Under the pieces are notes generated by a model that had not been told where the DNA came from, did no database searches, and saw only the letters and a list, made by a program, of their open reading frames with translations. Below are positions 25,294-34,260 of a DNA stretch of 64,000 nucleotides, piece after piece. Position numbers and translations under genes: made by a program. The stretch is from Polaromonas sp. YR568 (GTDB lineage Bacteria > Pseudomonadota > Gammaproteobacteria > Burkholderiales > Burkholderiaceae_C). The DNA is taken from assembly GCF_900116715.1 (NCBI RefSeq), contig NZ_FPBM01000012.1:59710-123709 (forward strand), in the 5' to 3' direction. Within the stretch, counting starts at the first letter, position 1. Each line of letters begins with the position of its first letter.

Positions 25294-26382
25294 CTAAGCC
25301 TGCCGCGTGCGGGAAGGCGCCGCACATTGTTCACACACCATGCCCGCCAGCCTGTGCAGCGCCTGCCAGCCGTCGGCCGGCCAGTCGGGTTGCTTCAGGC
25401 CCTTGACGATGCCGTCGACCTTGTGGGCGGCGTTCAGCAGGTTGGCCAGGGTGGTGTCGCCGATTTGCGGCAGCACGCGTTCAAATAATTTCTCTTTGAT
25501 GCCCCAGACGCGGTTTTCGCGCAGCGCCATCGGCATGGGACGCCCTGCTTGAATAGCGTCTTTCACGCGCTTCATGCTGCGGATGTCTTCAGCCAGCGCC
25601 CAGTGCACCAGCACTTCGGACTCGCCCTCGGACTGCAGGCCGTCGAGCATGCGCGCCACGCGCACCGACTGGCCGCCCAGCACGGCTTCAGAGAGTTTGA
25701 AGACGTCATACCGCGCCACATTGAGTACGGCGTTTTCGACCTGGTCAAAAGTGAGGATGCCGTCGCTGCTGCCGGATTGCGCCGGGTACAGCAGGCCCAG
25801 CTTCTGAATTTCCTGGTGCGCGGCCAAAAGGTTGCCTTCCACCCGGTCGGCAAAGAACTGCAGCGTGCGCTGGCCTTCTTCGCCGGCGGCCACGCGCTGG
25901 CCCTGTTGCTGCAAACGCTGGGCAATCCACTGCGGCAGGCTGCGGCGGTCTATCGGGTCGAACTTGACGGTGACGCCAAAACTTTCGAGCGCGCCGAACC
26001 AGGCGCCCTTGGCCGTCATGCTGTCCAGCCGCGGCAGCATGACCAGGGTGAGGGTGGAATCGTCACCCTGCGCGCGTTCGGCGATCTGCTGCAGCGCGAC
26101 GGAGCCGTCCTTGCCGGGCTTGCCGCTGGGGATGCGGATCTCAACGATTTGTTTGTCGGCGAAGAGGCTGAGCGAGCCGCCGCTGGCCAGCACCTCGCTC
26201 CAGTCGAAATGCGCGCCGGCCACGGTGTGCACCGTTCGCTCGGTGTAGCCCTGCTCGCGCGCCGTACCGCGCAGGGCGTCGGCAAACTCCTGCACCAGCA
26301 GGGGCTCGTCGCCGTGCAGGGTGTACAGGCTTTTTAAACCGCGCTTGAGGTGTTCCTGGAGTTGGGCGGGGGCCAGATTCAT
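25294..26382 (-). CDS. holA: DNA polymerase III subunit delta
   Basis: This 362-residue clamp-loader subunit opens the beta sliding clamp. It has an AAA+-like fold without nucleotide-binding residues. Recognisable parts are the start AQLQEHLKRGLKSLYTLHGDEPLLVQEFADALR and the central LLAAHQEIQKLGLL. In many Proteobacteria the order is leuS-lptE-holA; here lptE lies 2.6 kb away with an arginine-catabolism cassette in between. The lrp gene ends 17 bases upstream on the same strand, so holA is probably partly read from the lrp promoter. Confidence 0.93.
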   Translation of the reverse strand: MNLAPAQLQEHLKRGLKSLYTLHGDEPLLVQEFADALRGTAREQGYTERTVHTVAGAHFDWSEVLASGGSLSLFADKQIVEIRIPSGKPGKDGSVALQQIAERAQGDDSTLTLVMLPRLDSMTAKGAWFGALESFGVTVKFDPIDRRSLPQWIAQRLQQQGQRVAAGEEGQRTLQFFADRVEGNLLAAHQEIQKLGLLYPAQSGSSDGILTFDQVENAVLNVARYDVFKLSEAVLGGQSVRVARMLDGLQSEGESEVLVHWALAEDIRSMKRVKDAIQAGRPMPMALRENRVWGIKEKLFERVLPQIGDTTLANLLNAAHKVDGIVKGLKQPDWPADGWQALHRLAGMVCEQCAAPSRTRQA

Positions 26383-26399
26383 GACGGGAGTTTAGTTGT

Positions 26400-26822
26400 T
26401 CACAGTTTCGTGGTCGACAGCAGCAAACTGGTCTCGGTATTGGCAATGCCTTCGAGCAGGCGGATGCGGCTCAGCACGCGGTCAAAGGCCTCCAGGCTGT
26501 CGGCCTGCAGTTCGGCCACCATATCCCAGCGGCCATTGGTGGTGTGCAGCGCGCTCACGGCCGGGTCGCCGCGCAGGGCGGCCAGCACGGCGTCTGTGCG
26601 GTTGCCTTCAACGGCCACGGTCATGAAGGCGCGTATGCGGTGGCCCTCGGCCTGGGGTTTGAGGCGCACGGTGTAGCCGGTGATGGTGCCGCCCGCCTCC
26701 AGCTTGGCCAGGCGGTTTTGCACCGTGCCGCGCGAGACGCGCAAGACCTTGGCCAGCGAGGCCACCGACGCCCGGGCGTCGTCGCGCAGCAGGGAAAGCA
26801 GTTGGCGGTCGGTGTCGTCCAT
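26400..26822 (-). CDS. Lrp/AsnC family transcriptional regulator
   Basis: This 140-residue protein has an N-terminal helix-turn-helix (about residues 4-62, DTDRQLLSLLRDDARASVASLAKVL and VSRGTVQNRLAKLE) and a C-terminal RAM ligand-binding domain (VRLKPQAEGHRIRAFMTVAV onward). Such proteins form multimers that respond to amino acids. It is transcribed divergently from ornithine cyclodeaminase and arginase, so it is the likely local regulator of arginine and ornithine breakdown, with arginine, ornithine or proline as probable effector. Confidence 0.93.
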   Translation of the reverse strand: MDDTDRQLLSLLRDDARASVASLAKVLRVSRGTVQNRLAKLEAGGTITGYTVRLKPQAEGHRIRAFMTVAVEGNRTDAVLAALRGDPAVSALHTTNGRWDMVAELQADSLEAFDRVLSRIRLLEGIANTETSLLLSTTKL

Positions 26823-26961
26823 GGCCTGATTTTATTGTCGAAACGCCAATCAAGACTGGCTATTTGTTCAAAGAAGACATTAATTTGATCAACTTACTGA
26901 CTTTTCTTTGCCACGAGGGCTGCGGACAATGGAAATCAACATAAAGACCGGGAGCCCCATC
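26823..26961. promoter_or_regulatory. Divergent control region between lrp and ocd
   Basis: This is a 139-base region, A+T-rich for this genome, around TTTATTGTCGAAACGCCAATC and TTAATTTGATCAAC. Lrp-type operators are degenerate and none is assigned. The placement implies that the Lrp protein controls both directions. Confidence 0.4.
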
Positions 26962-28050
26962 ATGGTTGACTACATTGGCATTGAGAGCATTCAGAAAATC
27001 GTGCGCCAGCGCGGCGCCGCCTCCTTTATCGAAGGCCTGGCCGGCGAGATCGAGCTGGACTACCGGCGCTGGAACGACTTTGACAAGTCGGCGCGCCACG
27101 CCATCCACTCGCCCGACGGCGTGATTGAACTCATGCCCACCAGCGACGGCCACCAGTACTCCTTCAAGTACGTCAACGGCCACCCCAAAAACACCGAGTT
27201 GGGTTTGCTGACGGTCACCGCCTTCGGCGTGCTGGCCGATGTGGACACCGGCTACCCGCTGCTGCTGTCGGAGCTCACCATCACCACCGCGCTGCGCACA
27301 GCGGCCATGTCGGCGCTGGCCGCGAAATGGATGGCCCGCCCGGACAGTCGCGTGATGGCCCTCATCGGCAACGGCGCGCAAAGCGAATTCCAGGCGATCG
27401 CTTTTCACCACATGCTGGGCATTCGCGAAGTGCGCTTGTTTGACATCGACGCGGCTGCCAGCGATAAACTGGCCCGTAACCTGCATGCAATGGGCCTGCA
27501 GGGCCTGCGCGTGACGATTTGCCAGTCAGCCGCAGAAGCCGTGCAAGGAGCCGACATTGTGACCACCATCACTGCCGACAAACGCAACGCCGTCATCCTG
27601 ACGCCGGAGATGATCCGCCCCGGCATGCACCTGAACGCAGTCGGCGGCGACTGCCCCGGCAAGACCGAGCTGCACGCCGACATCCTGCTGCGCAAGGACG
27701 CGCGCGTGGTGGTTGAGTTTGAGCCGCAGTCGCGCATCGAAGGCGAGATCCAGCAAATGCCGGAAGACTTCAAGGTGGCCGAGTTTGCCGACGTGCTCAA
27801 GGGCACGGCCAAAGGGCGCGCATCGCCCGAAGAAGTCACGATTTTTGATTCCGTTGGCTTTGCGCTGGAAGACTATTCGGCCCTGCGCTATTTGCACAAG
27901 CTGCAACTGGCCGACGCTGCCAACCGCCGGCAAATCGATTTGGTGCCGCACCTGGACAACCCCAAAAACCTGTTCGGCCTGCTGGCGCCCGCCGCAGCCC
28001 CCGCCGCCAAGGCAGCACGCATTTCCCCCACCCCTGAAATGGCCCGTTGA
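26962..28050 (+). CDS. Ornithine cyclodeaminase
   Basis: This 362-residue member of the ornithine cyclodeaminase/mu-crystallin family converts ornithine to proline and ammonia using bound NAD. The dinucleotide-binding loop ALIGNGAQSEFQ is near residue 132, and substrate-contact segments include GDCPGKTELHADIL. The ATG at 26962 has GGGAG ten bases upstream; an ATG at 26929 and one at 26908 are in frame. The stop overlaps the arginase start by one base (TGATG). Together they convert arginine to ornithine, urea, proline and ammonia. Confidence 0.93.
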   Translation: MVDYIGIESIQKIVRQRGAASFIEGLAGEIELDYRRWNDFDKSARHAIHSPDGVIELMPTSDGHQYSFKYVNGHPKNTELGLLTVTAFGVLADVDTGYPLLLSELTITTALRTAAMSALAAKWMARPDSRVMALIGNGAQSEFQAIAFHHMLGIREVRLFDIDAAASDKLARNLHAMGLQGLRVTICQSAAEAVQGADIVTTITADKRNAVILTPEMIRPGMHLNAVGGDCPGKTELHADILLRKDARVVVEFEPQSRIEGEIQQMPEDFKVAEFADVLKGTAKGRASPEEVTIFDSVGFALEDYSALRYLHKLQLADAANRRQIDLVPHLDNPKNLFGLLAPAAAPAAKAARISPTPEMAR

Positions 28051-28964
28051 TGACCACTTCCGTCGCGCTGATTGGCGCTCCCACCGACATAGGCGCGGGC
28101 AGCCGCGGCGCCTCCATGGGCCCTGAAGCCTTGCGCGTGGCCGGCATCCGCGAGGCGCTGCACGGCCGCGGGCTGCAAGTAGTCGACACCGGCAACCTGG
28201 CCGGCCCCACCAACCCGTGGCTGCCGCCTGACGAGGGTTACCGGCACCTGGCCGAAGTCACGGCCTGGAACCAGGCGGTGCATGAAGCGATGTACCAGAG
28301 CCTGGCAGCCGGCCACCTGCCCATACTGCTGGGCGGAGACCATTGCCTGGGCATCGGCTCAATCAGCGCCGTCGCGCGCCATTGCCGCAACACGGGCAAG
28401 ACGCTGCGCGTGCTCTGGCTGGACGCGCATACCGACTTCAACACCAACGCCCTCACGCCCACCGGCAATGTGCACGGCATGCCGGTGGCGGTGCTGTGCG
28501 GCCACGGCCCGGCCGAGCTCACGAGCATTGGCGGCGCCACGCCCGCCATGAGCCCCAAGGCAATACGGCAAATCGGCATCCGCAGCGTGGACGAAGGCGA
28601 AAAACGCTTTGTGCGGCAGGAAGGCCTGGAAGTGTTCGACATGCGCTACATCGACGAGATGGGCATGCGCCACACCATGGAAAAAGCGCTGGCCGGCATG
28701 GACGCCAACACCCACCTGCATGTGAGCTTCGACGTGGACTTTCTGGACCCATCCATCGCGCCCGGCGTGGACACCGCCATCAAGGGCGGCCCGACCTATC
28801 GCGAAGCCCAGCTGTGCATGGAGATGATTGCCGACACCGGCCTGCTGGGCTCGCTCGACGTGATGGAGCTCAACCCGGCGCTGGACGTGCGCAATGGCAC
28901 GGCTGAAGTGGCGGTGGATTTGATTGAGAGCCTCTTCGGCAAGAGCACGCTGATGCGGGCTTGA
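28050..28964 (+). CDS. rocF: Arginase
   Basis: This 304-residue enzyme of the ureohydrolase family hydrolyses arginine to ornithine and urea. All manganese-ligand motifs are visible: GGDHCLG near residue 94, DAHTDFN near 126-132, and SFDVDFLDPS near 228-237. The start VALIGAPTDIGAGSRGASMGP is typical of true arginases rather than agmatinases. It is translationally coupled to ornithine cyclodeaminase. No urease genes are in the window. Expression is probably controlled by the divergent Lrp protein. Confidence 0.95.
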   Translation: MTTSVALIGAPTDIGAGSRGASMGPEALRVAGIREALHGRGLQVVDTGNLAGPTNPWLPPDEGYRHLAEVTAWNQAVHEAMYQSLAAGHLPILLGGDHCLGIGSISAVARHCRNTGKTLRVLWLDAHTDFNTNALTPTGNVHGMPVAVLCGHGPAELTSIGGATPAMSPKAIRQIGIRSVDEGEKRFVRQEGLEVFDMRYIDEMGMRHTMEKALAGMDANTHLHVSFDVDFLDPSIAPGVDTAIKGGPTYREAQLCMEMIADTGLLGSLDVMELNPALDVRNGTAEVAVDLIESLFGKSTLMRA

Positions 28965-29000
28965 TGCCGGGGTAGCGCGGGGTAGTGCCCGCAGCCCGGC

Positions 29001-29507
29001 TTAAAGCTCCGTCACGGCCGCCAGGCGGCGCATGATCTGCTGGATAACGTCGCTTTGCATGTCGCGGTACAGCAGGGCTTCTTCCGCCTCCTTGGCGAGC
29101 ACGGCGGATTCGTTAAAGCTGATGTCACGCTGCTGCAGGATTTCGGTGTCGGGAATCAGCTCTTTGCCGGCCAGTGTGCGCAGCTTGAAGCGAAAGCGCA
29201 GGCGCAGCTGGAACTCGCGCACCTGGCCCGTGGCATTGAGGCTGAGCACCACCTTCTCACGCTGGTCGCCCAGCACGTCCAGGATCACCTGCGCCTCGTT
29301 GATGCGGCGAACGTCGGAGATCACCTCCACCTTGCGGGTGGCCTGCAGCGATCGCCTGAGCTCCACGCCCAGCTGTGAGCTCTCTGAAAGGCTGGAGAAA
29401 AGCTTGGTGAAAGCAAAGTTGGGCGCCTTGCGCAGGGCAAAGCCGCAGCCGGCCAGGCTGAGCGCGGCGGCGGAAGCTGCGAGGGTGAGAAGTGCGCGAC
29501 GCTGCAT
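29001..29507 (-). CDS. lptE: LPS-assembly lipoprotein LptE
   Basis: This 168-residue lipoprotein has lipobox LAGC with the modified cysteine at residue 21. It forms the plug of the LptD barrel that inserts lipopolysaccharide in the outer membrane. The mature part begins GFALRKAPNFAFTKLFSS and includes the LptE-type strand pattern. It follows leuS by 41 bases, the conserved order, but the usual next gene holA has been separated from it by the arginase cassette. It works with lptA and lptB found at 6.5-8 kb. Confidence 0.93.
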   Translation of the reverse strand: MQRRALLTLAASAAALSLAGCGFALRKAPNFAFTKLFSSLSESSQLGVELRRSLQATRKVEVISDVRRINEAQVILDVLGDQREKVVLSLNATGQVREFQLRLRFRFKLRTLAGKELIPDTEILQQRDISFNESAVLAKEAEEALLYRDMQSDVIQQIMRRLAAVTEL

Positions 29508-29548
29508 GGGTGGCCTTGTCTTTCTTTGGAAGAAATTCCGGAAGGGGC

Positions 29549-32191
29549 TCAGATGACGATGTTGACCAGGCGGCCCGGCACCACGATCACCTTTTTGGCG
29601 GATGCGCCTGCGGCCTGCTTGATAAAGACGTCGGACGCCAGAGCGGCTGCCTCGATGGCGGCCTTGTCGGCGCCGGCCGGCACCGTGACGGCGCCGCGCA
29701 GCTTGCCGTTGATCTGCAGCACCAGCTCGATCTCGTCTTGCTGCAGCGCCGCTGCATCGACTTCAGGCCAGGAGGCGTCAAGCAGATCGCCGTGCTGCGC
29801 CGCATAGCCGAGCTGCGACCACAGCGCGTGCGCCAGGTGCGGCGTGGCCGGGTAGAGGCAGCGCAGCAGGATGCTGAAGCCTTCGTGCAGCGCGGCCGCC
29901 GAACCTGCGGATGCCGCGCCCTTGAAGTCTTCCATGGCGTTGAGCAGCTTCATGTTGCCCGACACCACGGTGTTGTATTGCATGCGCTGGTAGTCGTAAT
30001 CGATCTGCTTGAGCACCGTATGGATTTCCAGGCGCAGCGCCTTGGTTTCCTTGTCATAACCGGCTGCGGCCCCGGCAGATGCCGCGTTACCAGCACCCGA
30101 ATTCATGGCATGCAGCTTGACGCCGAAATTCCAGACACGGCGCAAAAAGCGGTACGAGCCTTCCAGCGCGGCGTCGTTCCACTCCAGCGTGGTGTCGGGC
30201 GGGGCGGTGAACATGGTGTAGAGCCGGGCGGTGTCCGCGCCGTATTTCTCGATCAGGTCCTGCGGATCGACGCCGTTGTTCTTGGACTTGGACATGGTGG
30301 TCCAGCCCTCATAGGGCACCGGCAGGCCGTCGGCTTTGGCCGTGGCGGAGATCACCTTGGCGTGCTCGTCGCGCACGATGTCGAGCTCATGCGCCCAGAA
30401 GTACTGTTTGCCGGTGGTCGTGCGTGAGAAAGCCTCGTTGAGCACCATGCCTTGTGTCAGCAGCTTGGTGAAGGGCTCGTCGACCTTCACCAGGCCCAGG
30501 TCGCGCATCACCTTGGTCCAGAAGCGCGCGTAGAGCAAATGCAGGATGGCGTGTTCGATGCCGCCTATGTACTGGTCCATCGGCATCCAGTAGTTGGCGC
30601 CGTCGGCCACCATCTTGCCGTCGTTCTTCGGGTCGCAGTAGCGCATGAAGTACCAGGACGAATCGACAAAGGTGTCCATGGTGTCGGTCTCGCGGCGGCC
30701 GGGCTTGCCGCACACGGGGCAGACCACGCCGGCGTGAAAGCCCGCATGCTTGTGCAGCGGGTTGCCCGAGCCGTCAGGCACGCAGTCTTGCGGCAGCACC
30801 ACGGGCAGGTCTTTTTCGGGCACCGGCACAGCGCCGTGCTCTTCGCAGTGGATGATGGGGATGGGCGTGCCCCAGTAGCGCTGGCGGCTCACGCCCCAGT
30901 CGCGCAGGCGCCAGGTGGTCTTCTTTTCGCCCAGGCCCTTGGCCGCCAGGTCGGCGGCCACTGCGTCTACCGCGGCTTTGCAGCCCAGGCCGTCGTATTT
31001 GCCCGAATTGATAGTCACGCCTTGCTGCTTGTCACCGTACCAGTCGGCCCAAGCGTCAAGGCTGTAGGTCTGGCCTTTGACGTCGACCACCTGTTTGATA
31101 GGCAGCTTGTATTTTTTGGCGAACTCGAAATCGCGCTCGTCATGCGCGGGCACGCCCATCACGGCGCCGTCGCCGTAGCTCATGAGCACATAGTTGCCGA
31201 CCCAGACTTCGACCTTGTCACCGGTGAGCGGGTGCGTCACGAAGAGGCCGGTGGGCACACCCTTTTTCTCTTGCGTGGCGAGTTCGGCTTCGGTCGTGCC
31301 GCCGGCCTTGCTTTCTTCGATGAAGGCGGCGACTTTGGGGCTGGACACGGCGGCGTGCTGCGCCAGCGGGTGTTCAGGCGCCACGGCGCAAAAGGTCACG
31401 CCCATGATGGTGTCGGCGCGCGTGGTGAAGACGTACATCTTGCCGTCGCCAATCAGCTTGCCGGCTGCATCCTGAATGTCGTGCGTGAAGGCAAAGCGCA
31501 CGCCTTCGCTCTTGCCGATCCAGTTTTCCTGCATCAGCTTGACGCGCTCGGGCCAGCCGGGCAGTTCGTGACTGACGCTGTTGAGCAATTCATCCGCGTA
31601 CTGGGTGATCTTGAGGTAATAGCCGGGGATCTCGCGCTTTTCGACCACCGCGCCGGTGCGCCAGCCCTTGCCGTCGATCACCTGCTCGTTGGCCAGCACG
31701 GTCTGGTCAACCGGGTCCCAGTTGACGACTTGGGTCTTGCGGTAGGCAATGCCTTTTTCCAGCATCTTCAAAAAGAGCCACTGGTTCCACTTGTAGTAGC
31801 TCGCGTCGCAGGTGGCCACTTCGCGGCTCCAGTCGATGGCCAGCCCCATCGCCTGCATCTGCTTTTTCATGTAGGCGATGTTGTCGTAGGTCCACTTCGC
31901 CGGGGGCACGCCGTTTTTCATGGCGGCGTTTTCGGCCGGCAGGCCGAAGGCGTCCCAGCCCATGGGCATCAGGACGTTGTAGCCCTTCATGCGCAGGTGG
32001 CGCGTGAGCATGTCGTTGATGGTGTAGTTGCGCACATGGCCCATGTGCAGCTTGCCGCTGGGGTAAGGCAGCATGGAGCAGGCGTAGTACTTCTTGCGGC
32101 TGGCGTCTTCCGTCACGCGGTAGGCGTCGGCTGCAGTCCAGTGGGCTTGAGCATCGCGCTCAACGTCGAGGTGGTTGTATTTGTCTTGCAT
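29549..32191 (-). CDS. leuS: Leucyl-tRNA synthetase
   Basis: This is an 880-residue class I synthetase. The HIGH-type motif HMGH is at residues 49-52 in LPYPSGKLHMGHVRNY, the editing domain occupies about 225-420, the zinc-type insert CPVCGKPGRRETDTMDTF lies near 495, and the KMSKS-type motif is TMSKSKNNGVDP near 631. It charges tRNA-Leu. It lies downstream of exbD with a 117-base gap and upstream of lptE. Length is normal for betaproteobacteria. Confidence 0.98.
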   Translation of the reverse strand: MQDKYNHLDVERDAQAHWTAADAYRVTEDASRKKYYACSMLPYPSGKLHMGHVRNYTINDMLTRHLRMKGYNVLMPMGWDAFGLPAENAAMKNGVPPAKWTYDNIAYMKKQMQAMGLAIDWSREVATCDASYYKWNQWLFLKMLEKGIAYRKTQVVNWDPVDQTVLANEQVIDGKGWRTGAVVEKREIPGYYLKITQYADELLNSVSHELPGWPERVKLMQENWIGKSEGVRFAFTHDIQDAAGKLIGDGKMYVFTTRADTIMGVTFCAVAPEHPLAQHAAVSSPKVAAFIEESKAGGTTEAELATQEKKGVPTGLFVTHPLTGDKVEVWVGNYVLMSYGDGAVMGVPAHDERDFEFAKKYKLPIKQVVDVKGQTYSLDAWADWYGDKQQGVTINSGKYDGLGCKAAVDAVAADLAAKGLGEKKTTWRLRDWGVSRQRYWGTPIPIIHCEEHGAVPVPEKDLPVVLPQDCVPDGSGNPLHKHAGFHAGVVCPVCGKPGRRETDTMDTFVDSSWYFMRYCDPKNDGKMVADGANYWMPMDQYIGGIEHAILHLLYARFWTKVMRDLGLVKVDEPFTKLLTQGMVLNEAFSRTTTGKQYFWAHELDIVRDEHAKVISATAKADGLPVPYEGWTTMSKSKNNGVDPQDLIEKYGADTARLYTMFTAPPDTTLEWNDAALEGSYRFLRRVWNFGVKLHAMNSGAGNAASAGAAAGYDKETKALRLEIHTVLKQIDYDYQRMQYNTVVSGNMKLLNAMEDFKGAASAGSAAALHEGFSILLRCLYPATPHLAHALWSQLGYAAQHGDLLDASWPEVDAAALQQDEIELVLQINGKLRGAVTVPAGADKAAIEAAALASDVFIKQAAGASAKKVIVVPGRLVNIVI

Positions 32192-32308
32192 GAAAAACCG
32201 GGAAGGCGGAAGAACGGAAAGCGAAAGCGGTAAAGAGGCTGGCAGCGGGGCCGGACAGCCTTGTTGCCGCGAATCCCCGATTTTAGGGGCTGGGCCGCGC
32301 CGGGCGGC

Positions 32309-32746
32309 TTACTTGCCTGGGGCGGCCCCGGGCGGCCCGGGGTCGGCCACAAAGCCGATGCGGCTCAGGCCGGCCTTTTGCGCCACGCCCATCACCTGCA
32401 CCACCTTGCCGTACACCACACCCTCGTCGGCCCGCAACTGGACTTCGGTATCGGGGTTGCGCCGGGCGGTTTCGGCCAGTTGCCGGGCCAGCTCGTCGAG
32501 GTTGAGGGGCTGCTCGTTCAGGAACGCCTGGCCGGTTTTGTCGACCACCAGGGTCACGAACTTCGGCGTGCCGTCGGGCTGGGCGGCATCGGTTTTGGGC
32601 AGGCTGAGCGGGATGGTGCTGGCCAGCAGCGGCGCCGTGATGATGAAGATCACCACCAGCACCAGCATCACGTCCACCAGCGGAGTGACGTTGATGTCGC
32701 TCATGGGCTGCGGGCCCTGGGTGCGTTCGAGGCGGCCGAAAGCCAT
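32309..32746 (-). CDS. exbD: ExbD/TolR family biopolymer transport protein
   Basis: This 145-residue protein has one membrane helix at about residues 22-43 and the conserved aspartate at residue 25 in NVTPLVDVMLVLVVIF, which takes part in proton flow, followed by a periplasmic domain. With the adjacent ExbB-like protein it forms the motor that energises TonB-dependent import. The ATG at 32746 is four bases beyond the exbB stop. No tonB gene is adjacent. A TolR role is the alternative, but no tol-pal genes are nearby. Confidence 0.9.
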   Translation of the reverse strand: MAFGRLERTQGPQPMSDINVTPLVDVMLVLVVIFIITAPLLASTIPLSLPKTDAAQPDGTPKFVTLVVDKTGQAFLNEQPLNLDELARQLAETARRNPDTEVQLRADEGVVYGKVVQVMGVAQKAGLSRIGFVADPGPPGAAPGK

Positions 32747-32750
32747 GGTC

Positions 32751-33392
32751 TCAGGCCTTGTGAGCCAGCAACTCACGCAAATCGCGGGCGAAGCCTTCGA
32801 GGTCGGCCTCGATGCGGCCTATGTAGCGGCCAAACACGTTGTAGGCCAGCACGGCCGGGATGGCCACCGCCAGGCCTGCCGCCGTCATGATGAGGGCCTC
32901 GCCGACCGGGCCGGAGACCTTGTCGATGGTGATCTGGCCGGCCGAGGCGATGCCGACCAGGGCGTGGTAAATGCCCCAGACGGTGCCCAGCAGCCCGACA
33001 AAGGGCGCGGTGGAGCCGATCGTGGCCAGCAGCACCTGGCCGAACTGCAGCTTGTGCAGCACGCGGTGCAGGGCGTCGCGCAGCACGCGGGTGAGTTGCT
33101 GGGATTTGTCGCCCGCCGAGGCCAGCGTGCCGCCGGCCTGGATGTTTGTCGCGGCGATCAAGGGCAGAACCAGCGCTTCGCGGTCGAAAGCGGCGACTTT
33201 TTCGCGGGCCTCCTCGACCGAGGCGGATTGCCAGAAGACGGCCGTGCTGCGCGCCACGTCGCCGCCGGCGCGGTGAAGCAGCCAGGCCTTCCAGAGAATC
33301 ACGACCCAGCTGGCCACCGACATGGCCAGCAGCAGGATGGCCACCAATTGGCTGACGATACCGCCCTGGGTCATCAGGCTGAAGAAGTCCAT
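32751..33392 (-). CDS. exbB: MotA/TolQ/ExbB proton channel family protein
   Basis: This 213-residue inner-membrane protein has three helices (about residues 10-30, 115-140 and 160-185) and the ExbB/TolQ signature around STAPFVGLLGTVWGIYHALVGI. It partners the ExbD-like protein encoded four bases downstream. Together they are a plausible energy source for the siderophore receptor encoded at 18-20.7 kb. dapB lies 34 bases upstream on the same strand. Confidence 0.92.
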   Translation of the reverse strand: MDFFSLMTQGGIVSQLVAILLLAMSVASWVVILWKAWLLHRAGGDVARSTAVFWQSASVEEAREKVAAFDREALVLPLIAATNIQAGGTLASAGDKSQQLTRVLRDALHRVLHKLQFGQVLLATIGSTAPFVGLLGTVWGIYHALVGIASAGQITIDKVSGPVGEALIMTAAGLAVAIPAVLAYNVFGRYIGRIEADLEGFARDLRELLAHKA

Positions 33393-33426
33393 CAGCGCTG
33401 AACCCCCGCAGCTGCCGTGGCCGGCT

Positions 33427-34260
33427 TCATTTTTTCAGGCCCAGCACGTCGAACATGTCAAAAAGGCCGGTGGCGTGCGCATCGAGGAAGCGGGCGGCGC
33501 GCAGGCTGCCCTGTGCATAGTTGCTGCGGCTGGAGGACTTGTGGCTGATCTCTATGCGCTCGCCGGTGCCCAGGAACATCACCGTGTGGTCACCCACCAC
33601 GTCGCCGCCGCGCACGGCGGCAAAGCCGATGGTCGACGGGTCGCGCTCGCCCGTCACGCCTTCGCGGGCGTAAACGGCGCAGTCCTTGAGGTCGCGGCCC
33701 AGCGCATCGGCAATCACTTCGCCCATCTTGAGCGCGGTGCCCGAAGGCGCGTCTACCTTGTGGCGGTGGTGGGCCTCGACGATTTCGATGTCGTAGCCGG
33801 TCGACAAGGCCTTGGCTGCCATCTCGAGCAGCTTGAAGGTTACGTTAACGCCCACGCTCATGTTGGGCGCCATGACGATGGCAATGTCTTTGGCGGCTGC
33901 GGCGATTTCGGCTTTCTGCGCGTCGGAAAACCCGGTGGTGCCTATGACCAGCTTGACACCCAGCTCGCGGCAGGCGGCCAGATGGGCCAGGGTGCCCTCG
34001 GGGCGCGTAAAGTCAATCAGTACACGGGAATCTTTGAGGCCCTGGCGGATGTCGGCGCTGATCAGCACACCGCTGGCGCGGCCCGTGAACGCGGCGGCGT
34101 CAAGGCCGATGGAAGGGCTGGCGGCTATGTCCAGCGCACCCGTCAACTGGCAATCGGGGCTCGCGTTGACCGCTTCGATCAGCATCTGGCCCATGCGGCC
34201 GCTGGCGCCTGCCACCGCGACCCGGTGGTGGCGGCTTGGGGTGACGCCTGCCCCGCTCAC
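33427..34260 (-). CDS. dapB: 4-hydroxy-tetrahydrodipicolinate reductase
   Basis: This 277-residue enzyme of lysine and peptidoglycan-precursor synthesis reduces the dihydrodipicolinate intermediate with NAD(P)H. The nucleotide loop VAGASGRMGQM is at residues 15-25 and the catalytic segment EAHHRHKVDAPSGTAL is near 159-174. Its first four bases overlap the bamE stop (ATGA), so the two are translationally coupled. The gene order bamE-dapB next to fur is conserved in betaproteobacteria. Confidence 0.97.
   Translation of the reverse strand: MSGAGVTPSRHHRVAVAGASGRMGQMLIEAVNASPDCQLTGALDIAASPSIGLDAAAFTGRASGVLISADIRQGLKDSRVLIDFTRPEGTLAHLAACRELGVKLVIGTTGFSDAQKAEIAAAAKDIAIVMAPNMSVGVNVTFKLLEMAAKALSTGYDIEIVEAHHRHKVDAPSGTALKMGEVIADALGRDLKDCAVYAREGVTGERDPSTIGFAAVRGGDVVGDHTVMFLGTGERIEISHKSSSRSNYAQGSLRAARFLDAHATGLFDMFDVLGLKK

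Noticed and set aside
30452..32233. Very long open frame antisense to leuS
   Set aside because: leuS is complete and well conserved; the antisense product has only shadow composition.
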